A stretch of 24,953 nt of DNA, taken from assembly GCA_002493085.1 (NCBI GenBank), contig DKXQ01000009.1, positions 1-24,953 of the forward strand, given 5' to 3'. Position numbers and translations under genes: made by a program. The DNA comes from Lachnoclostridium sp. UBA7122 (GTDB lineage Bacteria; Bacillota; Clostridia; Lachnospirales; Lachnospiraceae). Shown piece after piece: positions 1 through 6,915 of this stretch (positions are counted from its first letter, which is position 1; each line of letters opens with the position of its first letter). The notes below the pieces were generated by a model. It made no database searches. It was not told the origin of the DNA and was given only the letters and a program-made list of their open reading frames with translations.

Positions 1-40
1 TTAATTTTATGAGGTTATCCTGGAAATTTAAAATTTATTA

Positions 41-69
41 TTGACATTTTATAAACTATGTTGTATGCT
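41..69 (+). promoter_or_regulatory. Sigma-A-type promoter for the first surface-protein gene
   Basis: TTGACA at 41-46 and TATGCT at 64-69 are separated by exactly 17 bases, so the -35 is perfect and the -10 matches 4 of 6. Transcription would start near 76, leaving a leader of about 70 bases before the ATG at 146. No other promoter of this quality was seen before the next two surface genes, so they may partly depend on read-through from here. Confidence 0.75.
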
Positions 70-145
70 TATTATTAGCTTCTAGTTTTTTCAAAATTAG
101 AGCATTGTACAATATATTTTTCAACTAAAAAGGAGGATAATAATT

Positions 146-610
146 ATGAGAAAGAAGTTTTTAGTTTTAGCATTAGCTGCTATAGTAGGAGCTTCAACAG
201 CTCCAATAGCTAGCATTTCAGATGGTGCAGTTGCTGAAGCTGCTGCTGCTGACGACGCAGAAGATTTTGAGGAAGCTGCTGAGGATTCACAGGAGGTTAC
301 TAAAGGAGATATAGTAGTAAGCCCTGCAAAGAAGACAATTAAAATTGGTGCTAAGTTCACTATTGACTTATATCCAAGCGATGATTTTGCTGATGCAAAT
401 GAAGACCTGCCAGATGAAGAGTGGGAAGAACTGCTTGGTGAGAACATTGATAGCATTACATTCCGTTCTTCTAAGAGCTCAGTTGCATATGTAAACAGCA
501 AAGGCGTAGTAAAAGGCAAGAAAAAAGGCAGTGCTGTAATTAAGACAACAGTTACTTTCAGGGATGGATCAGAAGGTACATACAAGACTAAGGTTTATGT
601 GACAAGATAG
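146..610 (+). CDS. Small secreted acidic protein with C-terminal Ig-like (Big_2-type) domain
   Basis: This 154-aa protein starts with a typical Sec signal peptide (MRKK, a hydrophobic stretch to about residue 25, then an Ala-rich cleavage region near 30-34). A strongly acidic Ala/Glu/Asp stretch follows to about residue 52. The rest, about 55-154, is one beta-rich domain with the hallmarks SSKSSVAYVNSKG and GKKKGSAVI, as in bacterial Ig-like group 2 (Big_2) domains. AGGAGG at 131-136 sets the ATG. The same end domain occurs in the next two proteins, so this gene is close to a free-standing copy of a shared module. It has no LPXTG motif, SLH repeat, lipobox or C-terminal membrane helix, so how it stays at the surface, if it does, is unclear. 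Secretion and the domain type are well supported; the function is unknown. Confidence 0.8.
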   Translation: MRKKFLVLALAAIVGASTAPIASISDGAVAEAAAADDAEDFEEAAEDSQEVTKGDIVVSPAKKTIKIGAKFTIDLYPSDDFADANEDLPDEEWEELLGENIDSITFRSSKSSVAYVNSKGVVKGKKKGSAVIKTTVTFRDGSEGTYKTKVYVTR

Positions 611-700
611 TCCAGGCAATAGCATGCTAAAAACAAGGGTGGATGATACTGTAAGAAAAGAGCATCATTCATCCTCTGTTTAACCAGGGAGGTATAATTA

Positions 701-2143
701 ATGAGAAAAGTGAAACTTTTATTAACAGGATTTTTGTGTGCAGCATTATTAGTGCCATCTGCAGGTACTTCGGCTGCAGTAACAATTAACCGCCACAGTA
801 TAGATGAGAGTGCCAGTGACAGCAGTGGGGAGGAGTCTTCCAGTCTTGACACAAAGGTTGAAGAAATAACAACAGAGGAAGGAAGAACAGATAAACATAC
901 AGAAAAAAAGGATGTAGTTGAACCAGCAGATATAGTTTTTGTTATTGATTCAACAGGCTCTATGGCTTCATATATCCAGAATGTTGCTAATAATGTAGAA
1001 ACTTTTTCCAAGTATCTGGAAGAACAAAAAGTAGATGTAAATATGAGTGTTGTGGAGTACAGGGATATTACATGTGATGGAAAAAACAGTACTAAGGTAC
1101 ATACAATTGATGGTTCTCCATGGCATAGGACAACAGCTGAACTGAAAGAGACACTGAGGATTATAAAATCTAAAGTTAATGGCGGTGGCGATCTTCCAGA
1201 GACATTATTTGATGCACTGGGGTATGTAACTGATGAAACAACACTGAAATTCAGGTCAAATGCACACAAGTTTGCTATAGTTCTTACAGATGCAAACTAT
1301 AAGGAAAACAACAGCTTTGGATTAAACAAAGCATCCTTGCTTAAAAAGCTTGAAGACCAGAAGATTAATACATCAGTAATAACTAATTCTTATTATTTTG
1401 ACCAGTACAAGGATATTACTAAAGACACAGGAATTCTTACAGATATAAATTCCAGAACATTTTCAGATGATTTGCTTAAACTCGCAGATAGTATTAAAAA
1501 GACTATTGAAGTAGAGGTTATTGATAAAATCGTAGAACCAGTAACATATCTAAAAGTGACATGTACAGGTGACAATACCATTAAAGTAGGTAATTCTGCA
1601 GAATTAAAAGCAATAATCCTGCCAGAAACAGCTGATAATAAAAATGTTGAATGGGTTGTAGATGATGAAAGCATCGCAGGCATTGATATCTCTTCAGATA
1701 CTATGACATGTACCGTAACTGGCAAAAAAGAAGGAAAGACAAGGGTTAGTGCAGTAAGTTCAGATGGCGGTTTTAACGGAAGTTATGACATTACAATTAT
1801 ATCTGGTTCATCCAGTGATTCAGTAGTAGCTATTGAAATAGCAAAAGAGGATCTGAAAGTAACACCTTCTAAGAAAACAATTAATAAGCAAAAGAGCTTT
1901 AATATTAAGATTGCTTTAACAGAAGAGTTTAAAGATGGCATAGAGCCAGAAGAAATTGACGCTATATGGGAAGATGATATTGATTCAATTACATACCGCT
2001 CTTCAAAAAGCAATATAGCATCTGTAAATTCAAATGGTAAGGTAACTGCTGGTAAGAAAAAAGGAAAAGCAATAATTACTACAACTGTTACATTATCAGA
2101 TGGCAAAGAATATAACTATAAAACAACTGTATATGTAAAATAA
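701..2143 (+). CDS. Secreted von Willebrand factor A protein with two Ig-like domains
   Basis: This 480-aa protein has a signal peptide (about 1-26) and a Ser/Asp/Glu-rich linker to about residue 72. A vWA domain follows at about 75-272. Its metal-ion-dependent adhesion site is visible as D83-S-T-G-S87, with GGGDLPE around D164 and LTDA further on. An Ig-like domain spans about 284-367, and a second at about 383-480 closely matches the end of the preceding protein (SSKSNIASVNSNG, GKKKGKAII). vWA domains usually bind protein ligands through a divalent metal, so a surface adhesion or binding role is plausible but not shown. AGGGAGG at 686-692 supports the ATG. The gene sits between two other secreted proteins with the same C-terminal module. 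No sorting signal is visible. Confidence 0.85.
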   Translation: MRKVKLLLTGFLCAALLVPSAGTSAAVTINRHSIDESASDSSGEESSSLDTKVEEITTEEGRTDKHTEKKDVVEPADIVFVIDSTGSMASYIQNVANNVETFSKYLEEQKVDVNMSVVEYRDITCDGKNSTKVHTIDGSPWHRTTAELKETLRIIKSKVNGGGDLPETLFDALGYVTDETTLKFRSNAHKFAIVLTDANYKENNSFGLNKASLLKKLEDQKINTSVITNSYYFDQYKDITKDTGILTDINSRTFSDDLLKLADSIKKTIEVEVIDKIVEPVTYLKVTCTGDNTIKVGNSAELKAIILPETADNKNVEWVVDDESIAGIDISSDTMTCTVTGKKEGKTRVSAVSSDGGFNGSYDITIISGSSSDSVVAIEIAKEDLKVTPSKKTINKQKSFNIKIALTEEFKDGIEPEEIDAIWEDDIDSITYRSSKSNIASVNSNGKVTAGKKKGKAIITTTVTLSDGKEYNYKTTVYVK

Positions 2144-2164
2144 TTTTAATTACAGTAAATCAGG

Positions 2165-2204
2165 ATAGTATTGACGGACTGGATAATAAGTCTGTCAATA
2201 CTAT
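2165..2204 (+). terminator. Long hairpin between the vWA gene and the dockerin/BACON gene
   Basis: Bases 2165-2180 pair with 2189-2204 as a 16-bp stem that includes one G-T wobble, around an 8-base loop. The tail (ATTTCAAC) is only weakly T-rich. It could be a terminator, a partial terminator or an mRNA-stabilising structure. It lies 21 bases after the vWA stop and about 35 before the Shine-Dalgarno of the next gene. Confidence 0.55.
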
Positions 2205-2253
2205 TTCAACTATAAGATAAAATTTTAAAAAAAATATGTAAGGAGGGAATGTA

Positions 2254-4809
2254 TTGAGAAAAATATTAAAAAAAGCGGTTGCGGTCACATTAAGTCTTTC
2301 GTTAATTACCGGCATGGGACAGACAGGTTATGTGAAAAAGGCACAAGCTGATTATATTACCTATAATACAGAAGGCAGGTACTTTGGCGATGCTAATGGT
2401 AATGGACGTATTGATACTGCTGATTTGACAATACTAAGAGGATTTTTATATGATGGAAAGAAACCATCTGATGAGATGAAATATAAGATGGACCTTAATG
2501 GTGATGGAATATTGGGTGAATGTGACCTGGACTTAATGCGTGAATGTTTGTTTGAAGGAAAGGTATACTTCCCAGTTGACAGAGTACACTATGGTGACTG
2601 CAATGGCGATAACATGATTGATGAAAAAGATGTTAGTTTATATATGCAAAATATATATAGATACAATGGTTATAATGTAGCTAGTATATCTGATTCTGAT
2701 TGGGAATTAATGAATTTAGATGGTGATAAGGAAATAGGTGACAAAGACCTTAATTTATTAAAGAGTTATATAGCAGGTTCAATAACTCATTTCCCTGTAC
2801 AAAATATGTTATACAAAATTGAGATAACTACATTGCCTGATAAGCAGAATTATATACAGGGTGAGAGTATAGATACTACAGGAATGGTTGTAAAAGCTAC
2901 AAAGAATAATGGAGCCTTTAAAGAACTTTATGATTATTCTGTAAAAGGAGATACAGATACTCCTGGTGAAAGTGAAGTAGTTGTTAGTTATACAGAGGGA
3001 ACTATTACAAAGACAGCATCATTTGCAATTACTGTAAGTGAGGTATCAACACCAACTCCAACACCGACACCAACTCCAACTCCGACTCCAACTCCGACTC
3101 CAACACCAACACCGACACCAACTCCGACTCCGACTCCAACTCCGACACCAACTCCGACACCAACTCCGACACCAACTCCAACTCCGACACCAACTCCGAC
3201 ACCAACTCCAACTCCAACACCTGAGTTAAACCTGACAGTTGAGCCGGAGAAGATAGAGGCAGATGCAGAGGGAAAAATTTCTGATAATGAGGTAAAGGTA
3301 TCATTAACAGGTTATACATACAGTGTCAGTGTAGGTACAGATTATTCTTCATGGCTGCGTGTGTGTAAAAAAGATATATCAGCTTCAGCTTCAAGTTCAT
3401 TAAGTTTTTACAGTGAAGATGATATGGTTTTTTATGTATTTGCGGATGAAAATACAAGTGCATCACCACGTACAGCAGATATTACAATTAGTGCTTCTAA
3501 TTCTGATAAAACGGTGAAAAAAACAGTTAAAGTAACACAGGAGGCGGCTAAGGCGCAGCTTAGTGTTTCTGTTTCAAAGATTACCGCTAATGCAAAAGGT
3601 ACAACAAGTGTATCTTCTGTAGATGTCAAGACAAGTAAAACAGGCGGCTTCTCTGTAGATAACGGAGGGTCTTCGTGGGTAAAAGTTGGAAGCAGCAGTA
3701 CTAAGAGCAGGGCAGCTTCAAATATTTCTTTTGAATCTGAGGGCACATTTTATATATTTGTAAATGAAAATACATCTGAAACGTCCAGAACAGCTACTAT
3801 CACTGTAACACATGAGGATGGTGAAACCAAAGAGAAGATAAAAGTCAGCCAGGAAGGCACAAAATTAGTGCTGAACGTGGACAGTACAAATAAGACAGCA
3901 GATAAAGATGGCTCTTTTTATAGTAATGCTATAAGTGTAAAGACATCAAATACAGGTTCATTTACGGCAACTGTAGAAGAAGATGCAGAGTGGCTTAAAC
4001 TATCATCTACAAATACAAGCTATTTTGTAGATGGAATGTCCAGTCTTACATTAGGTAAAGATGCATATATTTACCTGATTGCTGATAAAAACAGCGGAGA
4101 TACCCGGACTGCAACAGTTACAATAGAACATGAATCTGGAAAGCTCACTAAAAAAGTTACTGTCACACAGATGGGAATAGACAGTGTATATTTGAAAGTA
4201 GACAGGGACACTGCATATTTTGACGGTCCAGAACAGGCAATGAGTGAAATGATTACAGTTTCTGCAAATGAAGGCACAACCTGGACAGCGACAGCATCAA
4301 AAGACTGGATTAAGATTATAAATAATGACAGTTATTATTCAGAACAGTATAGTTCTATAGAAAAAAAAGGAAAAGGCGGCTTTTATATTCTTGTAAAAGA
4401 AAATAATACATATGAAGAAAGATCAGGGATTGTCACTATAAGTGCTCCTGGACTTGAAAGTCATGAGATTACTATAAACCAGGCAAAAAATGAAATTGAC
4501 ATCAATACATTAATAGGGGAAATTTCTGTAAAAATATCTAAAAAGACATTTAAAAAAGGAAAATCGTCAAAAATCACATTGGATTTTCCAGAGGAAAAGG
4601 GATTATTTGCCAGTGATGTTAGTAAAGTAGAATTTTCAAGTAGTAAGAAAAAAGTGGCAACTGTAGATAAAAAAGGTATTATAAAAGGGATTAAAAAAGG
4701 CAAAGCGGTTATTAGTGTTAAAATAACATTAACTACTGGAAAGTCTAAAACCTTTAAATCAACGATAATTGTTAATAAGAGAAAAGTAAAATTGTCTAAA
4801 TTCAAATAA
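2254..4809 (+). CDS. Large secreted modular protein: two dockerin-like pairs, Ig-like domain, Thr-Pro linker, four BACON-like repeats, Ig-like end
   Basis: The start is a TTG, set by AGGAGGG at 2241-2247 six bases upstream; the product is 851 aa. A signal peptide covers about 1-32. Four dockerin-type calcium loops follow, at 46-57 (DANGNGRIDTAD), 80-91 (DLNGDGILGECD), 115-126 (DCNGDNMIDEKD) and 154-165 (NLDGDKEIGDKD), forming two pairs. An Ig-like domain of the Big_3 type lies at about 187-262, then 29 Thr-Pro units at 266-323. Four repeats of about 105 residues follow and end in VTQ429, VSQ533, VTQ639 and INQ743. Each has a Trp-containing core (SSWLRV, SSWVKV, AEWLKL, KDWIKI), as in BACON domains. 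Residues 745-840 repeat the lysine-rich Ig-like end of the two preceding proteins. No catalytic domain is present. The architecture suggests scaffolding or glycan/protein binding at the surface. Dockerin partners (cohesins) are not in the window. Confidence 0.85.
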   Translation: MRKILKKAVAVTLSLSLITGMGQTGYVKKAQADYITYNTEGRYFGDANGNGRIDTADLTILRGFLYDGKKPSDEMKYKMDLNGDGILGECDLDLMRECLFEGKVYFPVDRVHYGDCNGDNMIDEKDVSLYMQNIYRYNGYNVASISDSDWELMNLDGDKEIGDKDLNLLKSYIAGSITHFPVQNMLYKIEITTLPDKQNYIQGESIDTTGMVVKATKNNGAFKELYDYSVKGDTDTPGESEVVVSYTEGTITKTASFAITVSEVSTPTPTPTPTPTPTPTPTPTPTPTPTPTPTPTPTPTPTPTPTPTPTPTPTPTPTPTPTPELNLTVEPEKIEADAEGKISDNEVKVSLTGYTYSVSVGTDYSSWLRVCKKDISASASSSLSFYSEDDMVFYVFADENTSASPRTADITISASNSDKTVKKTVKVTQEAAKAQLSVSVSKITANAKGTTSVSSVDVKTSKTGGFSVDNGGSSWVKVGSSSTKSRAASNISFESEGTFYIFVNENTSETSRTATITVTHEDGETKEKIKVSQEGTKLVLNVDSTNKTADKDGSFYSNAISVKTSNTGSFTATVEEDAEWLKLSSTNTSYFVDGMSSLTLGKDAYIYLIADKNSGDTRTATVTIEHESGKLTKKVTVTQMGIDSVYLKVDRDTAYFDGPEQAMSEMITVSANEGTTWTATASKDWIKIINNDSYYSEQYSSIEKKGKGGFYILVKENNTYEERSGIVTISAPGLESHEITINQAKNEIDINTLIGEISVKISKKTFKKGKSSKITLDFPEEKGLFASDVSKVEFSSSKKKVATVDKKGIIKGIKKGKAVISVKITLTTGKSKTFKSTIIVNKRKVKLSKFK
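3049..3222 (+). repeat. Thr-Pro coding hexanucleotide repeat (29 units)
   Basis: The stretch is 174 bases of ACN-CCN hexamers with mixed third positions (A, T or G for Thr; A or G for Pro). Higher-order units such as ACTCCGACACCA recur. It encodes an uninterrupted (TP)29 linker between the Ig-like and BACON-like parts. Slippage by whole hexamers would change linker length without a frameshift. Open frames on the other strand and in the +1 frame here are by-products of the repeat. Confidence 0.95.
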
Positions 4810-4834
4810 CAGCAACTAATTTTATACATACACA

Positions 4835-4862
4835 CAGGCGGTGCTTCTGAAAGCACCGCCTG
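4835..4862 (+). terminator. Strong hairpin ending the surface-protein block
   Basis: Bases 4835-4846 and 4851-4862 form a perfect 12-bp, GC-rich stem (CAGGCGGTGCTT) with a CTGA tetraloop, 25 bases after the stop. The tail ATTATTTATG is T-containing but not a run. It separates the surface genes from pyrE. Confidence 0.8.
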
Positions 4863-4888
4863 ATTATTTATGTGAATATCCGGTTTTT

Positions 4889-4905
4889 ATTGCATATGAT
4901 GCAAT
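4889..4905. promoter_or_regulatory. Palindrome upstream of pyrE, possible operator
   Basis: ATTGCAT-ATG-ATGCAAT is a perfect inverted repeat with 7-base arms and a 3-base centre. It lies about 25 bases before the TATAAT at 4930-4935. The position suits a regulator-binding site, but no regulator is identified and a chance palindrome is possible. Confidence 0.35.
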
Positions 4906-4929
4906 CTAATGTTATTATTAATTAGAAGA

Positions 4930-4935
4930 TATAAT
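4930..4935 (+). promoter_or_regulatory. Candidate -10 element for pyrE
   Basis: A perfect TATAAT lies 34 bases before the pyrE ATG. No good -35 is found 16-18 bases upstream, so the promoter is either activator-dependent or weak, or the match is fortuitous. The preceding terminator makes a promoter in this gap likely. Confidence 0.45.
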
Positions 4936-4969
4936 GTTGGAATGAAATAAAGAAAGGAGATATTAAAGA

Positions 4970-5650
4970 ATGGAAAAATACAAAGAAGAATTTATTTCTT
5001 TTATGTCAGAGTGCAATGTTTTAAAATTTGGTGAATTTACCTTAAAAAGTGGACGCAAGTCACCTTTTTTTATGAATGCAGGTGCGTATGTAACAGGTGC
5101 ACAGCTTTTAAAACTTGGCAAGTACTATGCACAGGCGGTACATGAACATTTTGGCGATGATTTTGACGTGTTGTTTGGACCTGCATACAAGGGAATTCCT
5201 TTAAGTGTTGCCACTTCTATCGCATATAGTGAGCTCTATGGAAAGGAAGTGCGCTATTGTTCTAACCGCAAAGAAACCAAAGACCATGGTGATAAGGGAA
5301 TTTTGCTTGGAAGTGGTCTTAATGATGGTGACAGGGTAATTATAATTGAAGATGTAACTACATCTGGCAAATCGATAGAAGAAACGTATCCAATTATTAA
5401 AGCGCAGGCAGATGTAGAAATTAAGGGACTTATTGTTTCTCTGGACCGTATGGAAAAAGGTATTTCTACAGATGCAAGTGCACTTGGTGAAATACAGCAA
5501 AAATATAAATTTCCTGCAGGTGCAATTGTGACTATGGAAGATGTAGTAAACTATCTTTACAATAAAGAATGTATGGGCAGAATATATATTGACGATAAAA
5601 TAAAAGAAGCAATAGATGAATATTATAAACAGTATGGTGCAAAGGCTTAA
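4970..5650 (+). CDS. pyrE: Orotate phosphoribosyltransferase
   Basis: PyrE joins orotate to PRPP to make orotidine 5'-monophosphate in de novo pyrimidine synthesis, in the cytoplasm. The 226-aa length is normal. The PRPP-binding motif is clear at 123-135 (VIIIEDVTTSGKS, with adjacent acidic E127-D128), and the early LKSGRKSPFFMNAG segment is typical of the orotate site. GAAAGGAGA just upstream fits the ATG. The gene stands apart from other pyrimidine genes: a terminator precedes it and a small membrane-protein gene and a FliB-like gene follow. No PyrR-type attenuator is seen; the leader is short, with only a palindrome and a TATAAT box. A 6-bp stem (AAAGGC/GCCTTT) surrounds its stop codon. 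Confidence 0.95.
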   Translation: MEKYKEEFISFMSECNVLKFGEFTLKSGRKSPFFMNAGAYVTGAQLLKLGKYYAQAVHEHFGDDFDVLFGPAYKGIPLSVATSIAYSELYGKEVRYCSNRKETKDHGDKGILLGSGLNDGDRVIIIEDVTTSGKSIEETYPIIKAQADVEIKGLIVSLDRMEKGISTDASALGEIQQKYKFPAGAIVTMEDVVNYLYNKECMGRIYIDDKIKEAIDEYYKQYGAKA

Positions 5651-5695
5651 AGCCTTTATGCCGGAAAATCAAAAAATATGCATATGGAGTGAGTT

Positions 5696-5848
5696 ATGGG
5701 CGAGAAAGTATATAAAACTATGAAATCTGTAGGAGCTTTTAATATTGTTATGGGAATTATATTAATTGTATCAGGGGCAGCCACAGGGATTCTGGTTATT
5801 GCAAAAGGTGCAAGGCTTCTCAGGGATAAATCAGAACTGACATTTTAA
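5696..5848 (+). CDS. 50-aa single-helix membrane protein
   Basis: An open frame runs from ATG 5696 to TAA 5848, with GGAG at 5686-5689 six bases upstream. The product begins MGEKVYKTMK, then has a Gly/Ile/Val-rich hydrophobic segment at about residues 13-36, and ends in a charged stretch with KSELTF. This pattern suggests one transmembrane helix with short charged tails. It starts 45 bases after the pyrE stop, and the FliB-like gene begins within about 20 bases of its end, suggesting co-transcription. The codon pattern, ribosome site and tight spacing support a real gene. I recall similar short proteins ending this way in related Firmicutes but cannot name a family. Function unknown. Confidence 0.75.
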   Translation: MGEKVYKTMKSVGAFNIVMGIILIVSGAATGILVIAKGARLLRDKSELTF

Positions 5849-5869
5849 TTAATGGAGCAATGCGTGCTG

Positions 5870-6856
5870 ATGAAAGGGATAATTTTAGGGTTGTATAATG
5901 ATTTCCAGTGTATTGCTGGTAAGTGTACTTCTACATGTTGTGCAGGATGGAAAATTGTTGTTGATAATGAATCGTTCAGGCGTTTTGAAAATATCCGGGA
6001 CTTTGCTTTAAAAAAAGACATATTATCTAATATATCTGTGACAGATGGTATAAAACACTTTATAAACAGAAGCGGCGGACGGTGCAGTATGCTTGACAGT
6101 GACGGGCTTTGCCGCATCCAGAAAAATGCCGGGGAAGATATGCTCTGTGATACATGCAGGAAGTTTCCAAGGCTTATTTCAAAACACAGCGGGCTGTTTT
6201 GGATTTCAATGGCAGCGTCATGTCCTGTAGTGGCAGATTACATTGTAAACAGTAAAATAAAGTTTTATATGCTGGATGATAAGTGTGGTATTGTGCCAGT
6301 ACATATACATGACATTCCGTTTATTGCAGATGAACTTAAAGAGTGCACAGGGTTTTTGGAAAAATATATTGCCAGTGATATGACAGAACAAGATTATATA
6401 AATATTTATAAATTATCTATAGAGTTAGCAGATAGTATATTGGATATTATTGTTGAAAATAAAGAAACCAGGTACCTGGATGGAAGTTTTGACTATTTTG
6501 AAGATGAAAAAACTGTACAGCAGGCTGTTTCAGAACTTAGCAGATTTGATAATATAGTAAGAAAAAGATATAGTGGTGTTTTAAAAAATTATTTAAAGTA
6601 CAGAGTGTTTACCAGATATCTTGAAATGCCAGATGAGAATAAACAAGACAGGCTGTGCCAGGTGTATGGTGAACTGGCACTTATCTGTATTATAGTTTTA
6701 AGCAGGCATTATACGATATCACAGGAAAAACCAGGTTTTTCTGGCAATAGCTGGACAGCAGTTATTAACTGGGTATACAGATTGTGTGTGCACAGTCTTA
6801 AACCAGGCACTAAAATTCATGGATTGTTTGCAAGTATGCCCTGGTTAAAAAATTAG
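5870..6856 (+). CDS. FliB-like flagellin lysine N-methylase family protein
   Basis: With this start the protein is 328 aa. The N-terminus carries a Cys cluster, C14-x4-C19-x3-C23-C24-x2-W27, followed by C72, C81 and C93-x2-C96 in CRKFPR. This is the pattern of the FliB/YkgJ-type Cys-rich family; FliB methylates lysines of flagellin, and its cysteines are thought to hold an Fe-S cluster. The ATG at 5870 is chosen because the family begins about 12 residues before the YxxFxC motif, and GGAG lies at 5854-5857. An in-frame ATG at 5852 (334 aa) has no Shine-Dalgarno but could be translationally coupled to the small gene upstream. No flagellar gene is in the window, so the protein substrate is unknown. 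Family assignment is good; flagellin as substrate is an inference. Confidence 0.8.
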   Translation: MKGIILGLYNDFQCIAGKCTSTCCAGWKIVVDNESFRRFENIRDFALKKDILSNISVTDGIKHFINRSGGRCSMLDSDGLCRIQKNAGEDMLCDTCRKFPRLISKHSGLFWISMAASCPVVADYIVNSKIKFYMLDDKCGIVPVHIHDIPFIADELKECTGFLEKYIASDMTEQDYINIYKLSIELADSILDIIVENKETRYLDGSFDYFEDEKTVQQAVSELSRFDNIVRKRYSGVLKNYLKYRVFTRYLEMPDENKQDRLCQVYGELALICIIVLSRHYTISQEKPGFSGNSWTAVINWVYRLCVHSLKPGTKIHGLFASMPWLKN

Positions 6857-6915
6857 TTTATACTTGCAGCTTCTTATTATTAAAAAGACTAATAAAGTTA
6901 AAAGCGGGGATTATA

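Noticed and set aside
637..680. Imperfect hairpin between the first two surface genes (GGATGA/TCATCC)
   Set aside because: The stem is only 6 bp before mismatches and has no T-run; not enough to call a terminator.
595..1269. 224-aa minus-strand frame over the vWA gene
   Set aside because: It is a compositional shadow of the vWA gene, which has a signal peptide, MIDAS motif and ribosome site.
3029..3319. Antisense and +1 frames rich in Leu/Val/Ser/Glu or Arg/Gln/His across the Thr-Pro repeat
   Set aside because: They are low-complexity shadows of the hexamer repeat, without plausible starts.
5641..5657. Small hairpin around the pyrE stop (AAAGGC/GCCTTT)
   Set aside because: Six base pairs and no T-run; the next gene starts soon after, so termination here is unlikely.
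6857..6915. Possible promoter or riboswitch upstream of metH
   Set aside because: TTGCAG has no matching -10 at proper distance, and 59 bases is too short for a B12 or SAM riboswitch.
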